17,643 nucleotides of DNA from Larix sibirica (taxonomy: Eukaryota; Streptophyta; Pinopsida; Pinales; Pinaceae): NCBI GenBank assembly GCA_004151065.3, contig NWUY0300089950.1, positions 1 to 17,643 on the forward strand, read 5' to 3'. Position numbers and translations under genes: made by a program. Positions 1 through 8,128 of the stretch are shown here, in pieces; position 1 is the stretch's first letter, and every line of letters begins with the position of its first letter. The notes under the pieces are model-generated. The model saw only the letters and a list, made by a program, of their open reading frames with translations. It was not told the origin of the DNA and searched no databases.

Positions 1-671
1 TAAGTGCGCCCGTGTTCACAATGCACCAGTGCATTTGGATGATTGAAACACACCGTTAATGAATTTAAAAAAATTATTATTTTTTTTGAATTTTACCTTA
101 ATATGGTGTGCCCTACTACACGCATTGGTGCTTTAGAAAGATATTGACACACCATTAGTGAATATAAAAATATAAAAATATAATAATAGTTTTCTATCTA
201 GCAATTTTTTAATTTTACGTACCTAAAATGGTGTTATTAATTACACGATGCACCAGTGCATTATCATATCTAGAACGCACCACAATGTTTTTTTTGAAAA
301 AAAACATATTTTTCTAGCTAGGGGCGTGTATTTGTGGTTGGAAGCGGTGTGTTATATATGTGGACGCATTGGTATGTGAAGTTATTTGAAAGGCATTGGT
401 TAGTGTTGTAGATGGAATTAAAAAAATTAATTTTATTCTGCATTGAACAACAATTTTCAATGTCGGTGTGTTGTGTTCTTGTGCACACTGGTGTGTCTAT
501 ATAGAGGCCGCACCCTTGCGATTCTTATGTATAAAAGTATCGAATAAAAACCTCTTTTAAAACCTCTTCTTGCTTGCCTTCGTCAGCGACCTCCTCTATA
601 AACATATATTTGGGCTCCTTTTAGAGAAGTGCCTTCAAAAACTTGTGCTAGAAGGTGTTTTCCTTATAGTG
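1..671 (+). mobile_element. CACTA (En/Spm-type) transposon, right-terminal fragment
   Basis: Non-coding right end of a CACTA-superfamily DNA transposon, cut by the window start. The terminus at 655-671 reads GTGTTTTCCTTATAGTG, the reverse complement of a CACTA-type end, so the element body lies to the left. The stretch is rich in short direct and inverted motifs such as ATGCACCAGTGCAT (21-34 and again at 249-262), GCATTGGTGC (113-122) and CACACTGGTGTGT near 485. In known CACTA elements, subterminal repeats like these are binding sites for the element's TnpA-type protein. The segment 542-671 resembles 5392-5507, including AATAAAA, CCTC and TAAAACCTCT blocks in the same order. No transposase coding sequence is present in the visible part. 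Confidence 0.7.
655..671 (+). repeat. CACTA terminal inverted repeat, right end of first copy
   Basis: GTGTTTTCCTTATAGTG differs at one base from the terminus at 5491-5507. Including flanking bases, 652-672 and 5488-5508 share 20 of 21 positions. The matching left terminus is outside the window. Confidence 0.7.
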
Positions 672-786
672 GAAGAAGCTCATATACTTCTATACCAGAA
701 TCTATATGACCCAATGAGACCATCGCATCTATAGCTCTAACGAATGGATCAATAGGTGTTGCAGTTGGTCGGTAATTTTGGTCATG

Positions 787-1095
787 AGAAGGAGAGGGTG
801 GTCGGTCAGCTCGGTGAGGAGGAGAGGGAGGTCGATTGACCTATGGAGGAGGGGAGGGTGGTTGGCTGACGCACTAAGGAGGAGAGGGTGGTTGGCTGAC
901 GCACTAAGGAGGAGAGGGTGGTCGATTGGATGACTGGGGAGGAGAGGGTGTTTGGTTGGGGCGAGGAGGAGAGGGTGTCTAGTTGGCTCGATGAGCAGGA
1001 GAGTGTGGTCACTCATCCTATGTAGAAGAGGGTGGTCGCTCGACATGTGGAGGAGAGGGTGGAGGAGGAGGAAAAGGAGGAAGAGGAGGTGGAGG
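787..1095 (-). repeat. GGAGGAGAGGGTGG minisatellite encoding Pro-rich repeats
   Basis: On the plus strand this is a purine-rich array in which GGAGGAGAGGGTG recurs every 25 to 33 bases with variable spacers. A 30-base unit beginning GTTGGCTGACGCACTAAGGA occurs twice in perfect tandem at 861-890 and 891-920. On the minus strand, in the frame that continues the upstream pseudogene, it reads as PPSPP blocks separated by short spacers (for example RPPSPPH and SQPPSPP), with several TAG stops. Beyond the array the same frame continues through TPIDPFVRAIDAMVSLGHID up to base 672. It is therefore best seen as an expanded low-complexity tail of that gene. Confidence 0.65.
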
Positions 1096-1390
1096 ACCCC
1101 TCCTCTCAAGTAGCCTAGCCACACTAGCAATATGACCATCAATATCATCATATCATAGGGAAGGGTTTCCCATCTAGTTGTGAGCTTAGGGACCTCTAAG
1201 ATTTGGTTGACTCGTATAGGGTGCACTCCCTACCGAGCCAACAATCTAGATAACTGATCGGCCACCTACTCATAGAATCTATGATATGGCTTGCATCGCA
1301 ATCCGGGTCTCTATAACCGTGGATGCTCCTCAACCTTACCCATATTCTCGTCATGTTGGGCATGAATCTCCCCAACATATGTGCCAATAT

Positions 1391-1501
1391 CTGTAAAGAA
1401 GTAAACAACAATAATTAGACAATTTAAAGAAAATGTTACAATAAATTACATGTGCGTTAAATAAGACAAAAAATGAAATCAAAACATAATGTTGATATTA
1501 C
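1391..1501 (-). other. Intron 2 (111 nt) of the unrecognised pseudogene
   Basis: On the minus strand the donor is GATAGAG|GTAATATC and the acceptor is TTTACTTCTTTACAG|ATATTGG. The intron is very T-rich. Exon B ends after one base of a codon (G) and exon C supplies AT, giving Asp and joining EPLGDR to DIGTYVG in one frame. Confidence 0.7.
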
Positions 1502-1755
1502 CTCTATCACCGAGTGGCTCATCTTGGGTAAAAAGGATGTTCATACATCCCCACAAATACATGCCCCTAGGTATTGTATAAGATCCATGGTATGATCATC
1601 CTCGCTAGCAAGCATCTCTAGTACCTTTGGACTAATCCTAGTATGAAACTTTGCTTGACTCCTCTTGAGCATCATCTGCCCCCCGCATGTGCATATGTGC
1701 CTCGGTCCTTGGCCTAGGAGGAATGCGATCAAATGATGGTCTAGTGACTGGAAAC

Positions 1756-1864
1756 CTATAAAAAAAATACGTTTGATCCAAAAGGGAATCCCATCCACCC
1801 ATCAAACACATAATGGAAATGATCCATAGCTAAACAAAACTATCACAACAAAATGGTAGGCTAC
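1756..1864 (-). other. Intron 1 (109 nt) of the unrecognised pseudogene
   Basis: On the minus strand the donor is ATTAG|GTAGCC and the acceptor is TATTTTTTTTATAG|G with a strong pyrimidine tract. Exon A ends after two bases of a codon (AG) and exon B supplies the third (G), restoring an Arg codon and joining SRLIR to FPVTRP. The preserved phase supports a real spliceosomal intron. Confidence 0.65.
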
Positions 1865-2341
1865 CTAATCAATCTGGATCTCTACACCAATGAATCTACA
1901 TAATACAATAGAGGGAAACTAATTAGCTACCCATATGAGGTGTAGTGGGTCACTGCCATGACCATAAGAGAGAGGCATCTAACCTCCTCTGCATCGAATG
2001 TAACGACATGCAAATGGCCACTGTGACTTGGAAGTCACTAAGGGTGGTGATTTCCTAACTAACGTATTGTTGAACATATGCAAGCTGGCTCTCTCATGTA
2101 ATGCCAAGTGGGAGAATGGGGAAACGGGGAAAATCATCCCCTCTCTTAGACATATCAATGATAAAATATATGTCCTCTTCTGTGGGTTGGTATCGTAGAT
2201 CAGTACCGACCCTAAATGACTGCCTCACATCATCCTAGTGATGGATCAACTACACCAATAGGTGCGGGTTCTCCTTAAGGGATATAACCTCCTCATAAAA
2301 CTAAGAGTACCCAAAGTTACGATCTTGGGTGTGCGTGGACT

Positions 2342-2680
2342 TGAAATCATTCATACCAGCTTATTTGTATTTCCCTTAGTATATTTGATGATAATATGAA
2401 ATTGGTATATATAAATATCCCATCCACTTGTAGTGTATTGTTTGTCTAAGCTTACTCTAGGTTTGAAAATATTGTAGTGCCTGGTGATCTGCGTGGATGG
2501 TGGTTTTCTTACCCATTAGGTAATGCTTCCATTTATTAAGAGTTTGAACCAAAGCATAGAGTTCCTTGTCATATGTAGGGTAGCTCATAACTCCATCATG
2601 AAAAATTTCACAATGATCACATACTGGCTTACCTCCTTGCATCAATACCACTACCATAGTGAATCCTTGGTGGCATGGTT
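2342..2680 (-). pseudogene. Ty3/gypsy RNase H fragment
   Basis: The minus-strand frame at 2657-2457 gives VVVLMQGGKPVCDHCEIF, then SYPTYDKELYALVQ, KWKHYLMGKKTTIHADH and QALQYF. This is the RNase H domain that follows reverse transcriptase in Ty3/gypsy polyproteins. The conserved Glu of DKEL and the Asp of ADH are present. Just downstream (2456-2342), in shifted frames, are SKLRQTIHYKWMG and a GNTNKL block, the usual connection region. The part just upstream is degraded: the normally preceding ECDASG block is only partly visible as EPCHQGFT. Reverse transcriptase and integrase are missing. The fragment ends where the intron-containing pseudogene begins, on the same strand. It may belong to the same broad gypsy group as the remnant at 9620-12022, which lacks this domain, but nothing proves a common origin. 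Confidence 0.85.
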
Positions 2681-3270
2681 CAATTTAGTGTTCAAATTCA
2701 ACACATCTAGTCACACTAAATTGGTTCATACTAGTATCTTGGTAACTATTATCATTATCAATGGGAACCTCATTTGGAAAGGATTTACATTATCGATCTC
2801 TTTTTGAATGGTTTCTCCCATGCTTGACAATAACTCATTATTGCATCATGGTCACTCATACATGTTGATGGTAGCAACGTCCTAAATCTAGTTGAAGACC
2901 CTAAACGACATGGATTTGTTTCAACATTGGTTTTGACCCTTTAGTCATATCTTCCCCCCTGACAACTTTCTATATGTTTTGATCTCCATCCTCAGTGGGC
3001 CTTCTTTGACCATTAAGGTGACTTTGTTCAATCACATGTTTTAGATGGAAGTAACATTCATTTTTAGATCTACCAATAATCTAGCTCCCTTAGACATGAT
3101 CCCATATAGTAATTTTCTTTGATTGTTTCATAAGCATGGGTATCTTTCCTCATTTCTAAAGATATTATATGTATATATAGTGACCTCCTTTATCTTTTCA
3201 TTATAACTCCTTCCTTCAATATAAGTAGTTAAGGCATAATGGAAGTTGGCAGTGTTCATCAGTGATCCTT
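2681..3270. other. Unresolved AT-rich stretch between gypsy fragment and CACTA region
   Basis: No gene recognised. The minus strand has short open blocks (for example ETIQKEIDNVNPFQMRFP near 2775-2830) broken by many stops. They may be decayed retrotransposon sequence upstream of the RNase H fragment, but I cannot match them to a gag or reverse transcriptase motif. Confidence 0.3.
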
Positions 3271-3990
3271 AAAGCACACCAATAACATTTGTGCGCCACT
3301 ATAAACATAAGGCATCATGACCAGTGCACTTAAAATAAATGTGTACACCAGAACGGTGCTTCCATAAAATTCAAAAGCGTTGATATGCTCAATTATTCAC
3401 TAGTTGAAAATGATAAACGATGTGTGTATGACATAATGGTGCACCACTATCAGTGCTCACGTATTCTAAGATGCACCACATACCTAACTATTAGGTTGTA
3501 TATTCTACATTTATCTAATGTGATTTCAATATTCATATGCATTGTTTCCCATACTTTTAGGTATTAAAAAGACCACTGTGATAATGCAATGCATTTTGCC
3601 TAAAGTTTTTTTATGGTGCACTCATAATATAAAGATGCATCGTTACAGGTGATTACAAATTTTAAATGGTGCACTTGTAATACCAACTTCTCTATATTAC
3701 AAAAACATTGTCATCGATGTTTTTCAGTATATTAAAATGCACACAACAAACACAAGGACACTTTAAAAAAAATAAATTCAATGCATTTGTAACATTAAGA
3801 AGCATCGTAGTCGGTGCCTTCAATTTCTTACAAAGTAAATTTATTGATATGTGTTCTTTTAGTTTATTAATTTTTTCAATGCATTTTTGGTTCTAATAAG
3901 CATCTTTTGCGATGCTTTTTTAAAAAAAATGCGTTGATAACCTATGTCATAGATTGATAATTGTGCTTTACCAATGCGGTTTTAATACAT

Positions 3991-4181
3991 AGAAGCACCA
4001 TTATTGATGTTTCTAATGTTTTTCAAGCACACTGGCTATCTGACAATGAAATTTTCTCTCAACATTAACAATGAGTTTCTAGAAAAATATTAGAAGCACC
4101 GTTATTGATGCTTCTATATACTAAAACCGCACATGTTATCCAATGGCAAAATTTTCTCCCAACATTAACAATGTGCTTCTA
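3991..4181 (+). repeat. About 101-bp tandem duplication inside CACTA subterminal region
   Basis: Copy 1 (3991-4081) and copy 2 (4092-4181) both start AGAAGCACC.TTATTGATG, share ATTTTCTC.CAACATTAACAATG in the second half, and end in TTTCTA or CTTCTA. The middle part is more diverged. Confidence 0.7.
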
Positions 4182-5003
4182 TTACAACACCACCCTATTC
4201 ATGGGACCAATATTTTGCACTTGAGCGCACCATTAACATCGTGCCCTATAAAAAAATAGAGTGCACTGCTTTATCAAATGTAAGTTGAAAGTATTGAATG
4301 CACAACACGTTTTTTTAAACAGACAGATTATTGCTACATTTTAAATTTTAATCGCTAAATTTTAAATGAGTAAGTAAGAAACACTTTACCCGGTGTCTTG
4401 TCAGCTCACGAGCCACGGTTTCCACGTACTCAAGAAATGAAGTTTTCTAACTATTTTGCACAATTGGAAAACATGTCCAATCCATTAACGAATCGAAGGA
4501 TGGGGGAATGTGATAATTAAGCAGCACTAAAGACGGTACAGTTGTACAAGAATGTTAAGCATCCATGTTCTCTCTTTTCAACAAGCAAAATGAAATGTAA
4601 AAAGTAAATTATGGATGGGTTTTATTGATTTTAACCTACCCCAATGTACTTTATAGTATGTCGCACTAGTGTGCATGTTTCCATTAAGTGCATCGCTTAA
4701 TGACGTGTTATGTAATTGAAGCAATGAATAATTGTTTAAAACACATCAACATGTTTTTGTAACATTAACACACTAGGGAGTTTGTGTAGATTTTAAAAAA
4801 TACCAAACTATATTTGTATTCCATCCACAAATATTTTGGTGCTAAAATATTATAATGCACATTGGTGCATTTAATTATTTAACATGCATTATTTAAGTAT
4901 TTAACACACATTATTTAAGTATTTAACTCTCACAATTTAAGTTTTAAAGATTATTAAAATTAAACAACTTGCATTATTAACTATTTTATCCTACCTTTGT
5001 GCT

Positions 5004-5096
5004 CCATTTATTATGGAGCATTGGTGCTCTATAGGAATTATAACGCACCATTTTAGCTATGTGAACAAGCTACACCAATGCTCTATTTATAATGGT
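5004..5096. repeat. Imperfect inverted repeat (hairpin) in CACTA subterminal region
   Basis: The left arm 5004-5026 contains GGAGCATTGGTG. The right arm 5073-5096 contains CACCAATGCTCT. The arms continue with CCATTTATTAT against ATTTATAATGG, and the loop is about 46 bases. This is the largest palindrome built from the GCACCA/TGGTGC words of this element. Confidence 0.6.
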
Positions 5097-5490
5097 GCAT
5101 CGGTGTGTTTCCATGTATCTAACGCACATTTTATATTTGTATATTTTTACAAAAAAACCATGTCATTATCCATAAAAAATTGGCAGGACTCGATGCATTT
5201 CATAGCGTTATTCCCCGCTACATTTAGTCATATTAAATGCACCAAGAAAACTAGGTGTTAAAATTAACAAAAAAACCAAACACCCCCCCCGAATATTGGG
5301 GTATTTTGTCTTCGATGCTTGATAACTTATGATGCATCGATGTGTAATATAATGTGGTGCATTGATGCGTTATTTCCCATTTAATGATTTGTTAATAAAA
5401 CCTCCGCTAAAACCTCTGGCTACCCACCTCCGCTAGCAATCTCAACTATAAATGGACAAAGGAGACATTTTTTAGAGAGGTTTCACAAAG

Positions 5491-5507
5491 GTGTTTTCCT
5501 TGTAGTG
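5491..5507 (+). repeat. CACTA terminal inverted repeat, right end of second copy
   Basis: GTGTTTTCCTTGTAGTG, the reverse complement of CACTACAAGGAAAACAC, lies in the same orientation as the terminus at 655-671 with one base different. The flank after 5507 is GGG. Confidence 0.75.
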
Positions 5508-7159
5508 GGGTCTTTGTTTTATGGAATGTGATCTTTCATTCACCCTTGACCTTGTGATGGTTCTCTCATACATTATCCCAAAGCCTTTTTTATTATATGC
5601 TCGAACCCCTCACTCGCCATTACAGAAGTGAATGCTAGTAATGCCTTTTTAAAATGATTGCACATGTGAAGGCTAGTAATATGTATTTAATGAATCACAA
5701 CTTAGAAACATGGAGAGTGTTGACGAGATTTAGTATATCCAATATGCGTGAGATGTGTAATGTAATGTAGCAATAATAAACTAAAATTAACATAACATAA
5801 CACTAATAAACTAAAATGAAAGAAAGCTGATTTCTATAACGTAAAAGTGGAAAAAAACCATAATAAAAAGAAGAAGGCTAAACAGTTTATGATTTTGATC
5901 TTTTTGATTTGCCATAAGTGGAATCCAACAATAAATTTGTTGTTGAAATTGCAATTTTGGATTATTGAAATCGTTGTTTTTAATGTGGAAATGGATTTAA
6001 CACCCCTCGATACCCCTAATGAAACCTAATTGTACAATGTTAATGATTGATACATGCAATTCCATCAATTCAAAGTTAAATCCATCGATCCAAAATGATT
6101 CTTGTTAGATTTCACGTAAAAGATGTCAGTTTCCCTCGTTATTTTGAGTGGCTAGAAAAGAACCAATTTGTAAAATGTTTAGACTACAACTATAAAAAAA
6201 CCCCTAAGTCATTGATAGAAGCAAGGAAGTTGACATCCATAATGCAATATTGAAAAAGGCCAACCATAAGAATACAAATAATAATGAGAAAATAGTCAAC
6301 CATAATAACGATAAAGTAAACCATATGGGATTTGTCTTCACCCAATTCTTTTTAGCACCAAAATGTTTGAGACTCAATCTCTTTTTGATCTTGTATGTGC
6401 TTAATAGATATACGGTTAAGGTAGATCTAAACGAGGTTATTATCTAACATTTTGCTAAAGTTTTAGGATTCTCAAATAAAACACATACAAACATGCATAA
6501 AGAATCAAACTTTAGCTAGTTGTGGGAAAATCTCACCCATCCACTATTAGATCATAGGCCCATCTACTTTATATCACAAGCATTAAGGAAAACATAGGTT
6601 AGGTAAGCTTAGCTTTACAATGCATGTATGCAAACTATTGCAAACTTGAAATAAAACATAGATTAAGCAAATAATGTATATATTGATTATAACTTTTTTG
6701 ATATCATAAATTCAATCCTTACTTTTTATATGAGATGTTTGATAATTAATATTTAATTTAATTTTTTTATATTTTTATTATGAATTACAACAAAATTTTA
6801 TTTTAATTTCAATTTAATGTTTTGTTTTAAATTTAGATTCAATTCCAAAACTTTTAAAGGCACAATTTTATCGTAAATAAATTTCTTATTATTTTAACAT
6901 TAGTATAGATCTATCTTAACTATAAATCTATCAAATAATTTCTTATTATTTTAAAATTAGTATAGATCTATCTTAAATATAAATCTATCAAACAGTTAAA
7001 AAAATCTAATTTATTTATTGAGATGTAATTTTTTCAAAATTTTGATCTCTTCTTAAACCTCCTCTCTTACTTGATAAATCCTAGTAAAAATTATCACCTA
7101 ATTCACATTTAAAAAAAAAAATCAATTTTAAAGGGCCCTTATCCCACACCTCCAAATAT
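5508..7159. other. AT-rich non-coding spacer
   Basis: No gene or transposon protein recognised. Base composition becomes extremely AT-rich from about 6680 to 7120. Short open frames exist, for example one starting at 6095 with MILVRFHVKDVSFPRYFEWL and about 50 codons long, but none matches a family I know. Their length is expected by chance in this composition. Confidence 0.4.
6880..6992 (+). repeat. 57-bp period tandem duplication
   Basis: AATTTCTTATTATTTTAA.. at 6880-6935 is repeated at 6937-6992 with two or three differences. Both copies contain TAGTATAGATCTATCTTAA and end with AAATCTATCAAA. Confidence 0.85.
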
Positions 7160-7545
7160 CCCATGAAAATGGAACTTGGTCGAAAAATTCGTGTAAACAC
7201 TGCAAGAAATTTGAACCAACGGTGTTCTACCTCACCAACCGATAATCCCAAGGCTTAACCGGTCACGTGGAGTTTTCCTTCTTTACACAATTGTCTTTCT
7301 TTTTATAGACAATGGTTTTGGTCAAACGAATAGGTAAACACTCCAATAAATCTGGAGCACAGGCTTGAAATCCCTGGCCCCCCTGCCCCCCACCTACCGC
7401 TAATCCCAAGCCCTTAACCAGCGAAATGGAGTTTTGCTTTCCTAGTCAATTAGCAAGCATTGGAACTTATGTGAACCTAGGATTCGAACCACGGACCTGT
7501 TCCTCCACCTCCGGAAGGCATATCTCTGATTCGATCACCACCGCG
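7160..7545 (-). mobile_element. Tandem tRNA-derived SINE-like units
   Basis: Read on the minus strand, three tRNA T-arm or RNA polymerase III B-box-like sequences occur in a row: GGTTCGAATCC (7490-7480), AGGGATTTCAAGCCT (7375-7361) and GTTGGTTCAAATTTC (7220-7206). The second and third are each preceded by a D-arm/A-box-like block, GCTGGTTAAGGGCTTGGGAT and ACCGGTTAAGCCTTGGGATT. Each unit also repeats an AAAACTCCA word before the A box and a GTGTTTAC..TTCG..TGACCAA-type word after the B box. The tRNA-like head and repeated body point to a tRNA-derived SINE present as a dimer or trimer. An intact tRNA gene is excluded because the cloverleaf cannot be completed. The exact ends and the poly-A or tail are not resolved. 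Confidence 0.5.
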
Positions 7546-7892
7546 ATTCCATCTACTTCGGCCCACTTGCAGAGTAAAATTTCCGATCTGGACCCCAAAA
7601 GATGAAAAAAAGCAATTGAGGCAAGTGCATGTATCCTAAACATACGTCAAGAACCCAGCGACCACAGATAAAATCCATGTCGGAAAGAACCAGGGTTCCA
7701 GTCTCTAAGCTGTCAAAATTGGATCGATAGCCCATGTTTTCAGTGCACGCTAGCCACTGGTATGCTCAGTCCAACACTATTCTTAAGTTCAGGCCTTTAA
7801 CAAACTAAATTTCCACATATGATTTCTGTTGCTGGGCTCTTTTCACAGAAATTGTGGTGGTTCAAGGGACCGTGAGGGTTTGAGGTTTAAGA
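7546..7892 (+). promoter_or_regulatory. Probable 5' flank and 5' UTR of the CASPL gene
   Basis: This moderately GC-richer stretch precedes the CASPL start codon and holds no transposon motif that I see. No convincing TATA box is visible. TTTTCACAG at 7840-7848 could be the acceptor of a 5'-UTR intron. Both points are tentative. Confidence 0.3.
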
Positions 7893-8128
7893 ATGAATGT
7901 AAGCCATCCGGCCGTGCATCCTGTGGGGGTTCCGCCGGCGTTGGGAGGGCAACCGGTTCCTCCGAGAATGAGAATGAGAATAAGAATGGAGTATTTTGTA
8001 TTCCAAGGGATGCCATTGCCTGGTACAGTTGGAGGCCTGGTGCTCAGGTTGGGCCAATTCTGCTCTGCTCTCATCGCCTTTAGCGTTATGGTATCCATTC
8101 AAGACTTCTCCACTGTCACTGCATTCTG
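7893..8128 (+). CDS. CASP-like (CASPL5-type) membrane protein, exon 1 only
   Basis: Encodes the N-terminus of a plant CASPL protein (MARVEL-like, four transmembrane segments, plasma membrane). This family includes the CASPs that organise Casparian strips; most CASPLs have no known role. Visible parts are [10 protein letters not shown] (residues 1-10, typical of the CASPL5A type), QGMP (38-41), GLVLRLGQF with the conserved Arg 52 opening the first membrane segment (about 48-68), and DFSTVTAF (71-78). An in-frame TGA at 7881 lies just before the ATG, which has A at -3. The exon ends at TTCTG|GTAATC (donor at 8129). TG is the first two bases of the Cys codon that usually follows TAF in this family, so the apparent WXstop reading is just intron. 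The exons for membrane segments 2-4 are not in the window. Residues 26-33 (RMRMRIRM) are encoded by a GAGAAT microsatellite and differ from the family norm. It may be an intact gene with a giant intron or a stranded fragment. Confidence 0.75.

Larger units (their letters stand above)
672..2354 (-). pseudogene. Broken three-exon gene of an unrecognised plant family, proline-rich C-terminus
   Basis: Reads on the minus strand as exon A (2354-1865), exon B (1755-1502) and exon C (1390-672), about 485 codons. A possible start ATG is at 2354, giving MNDFKSTHTQDRNFGYS. Readable parts of exon A include FRVGTDLRYQPTEEDIYF (about 2215-2163), KRGDDFPRFPILPLG, FDAEEVRCLSLMVMAVTHY and FPLLYYVDSLV. Exon B opens FPVTRPSFDRIPPRPRTEAH and ends with NILFTQDEPLGDR. 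Exon C carries a charged segment (GTYVGEIHAQHDENMGKVEE) and then a proline-rich tail. There is a frameshift near 2017, another near 1150, and about 20 in-frame stops, nearly all TAG. It cannot make a protein now. I recall similar uncharacterised proteins in plant genomes, but I cannot name a domain and do not assign a function. The last readable codons run directly into the CACTA terminus at 671, so the true C-terminus is probably displaced. Confidence 0.6.
3270..5507 (+). mobile_element. CACTA transposon, second right-terminal region with long subterminal repeats
   Basis: Ends at 5491-5507 with GTGTTTTCCTTGTAGTG, a typical CACTA-superfamily right terminus. The 2.2 kb to its left has no coding sequence. 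It is packed with GCACCA/TGGTGC-type words in both orientations, such as AATGGTGCACCA (3435-3446), AATGGTGCACTTGTAA (3666-3681), AATGCACATTGGTGCAT (4855-4871), ATGGTGCATCGGTGTG (5092-5107) and GTGGTGCATTGATGCG (5354-5369). Such arrays are the usual subterminal TnpA-binding regions of CACTA elements, though this one is long. The left terminus was not found: repeat-like words begin near 3272, and 3297 (CACTATAA) is only a weak candidate. No 3-bp target duplication can be verified. It is probably a non-autonomous or deleted copy. Confidence 0.65.

Noticed and set aside
787-1095. CRISPR-like repeat and spacer array
   Set aside because: Units vary in length, spacers are repeated too, and the context is a plant nuclear genome. 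It is a coding minisatellite.
729-1226. 165-codon Leu/His-rich minus-strand open frame
   Set aside because: Most of its length is the minisatellite read in the wrong frame. The Pro-rich frame connects better to the sequence on its 3' side.
1541-1798. 85-codon minus-strand open frame taken as a gene by itself
   Set aside because: It crosses the intron 1 acceptor and uses a different frame from the one that joins both introns in phase, so it is a shadow of the broken gene.
672-2354. TAG read as glutamine by an altered genetic code
   Set aside because: The copy also has frameshifts and TGA stops, and other pseudogenes in the window decay similarly. Methylation decay explains it without a code change.
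3297-3312. CACTATAAACATAAGG as the left terminus of the second CACTA element
   Set aside because: Only the first eight bases fit, subterminal-type words occur outside it, and no target duplication matches.
7480-7545. Intact tRNA gene on the minus strand
   Set aside because: The T-arm-like GGTTCGAATCC is good, but acceptor and anticodon stems do not pair, and the same motif repeats in SINE-like units.
7862-8102. Antisense and alternate-frame open frames of 71 to 84 codons over the CASPL exon
   Set aside because: They have no recognisable motifs and reflect the locally higher GC of the real exon.
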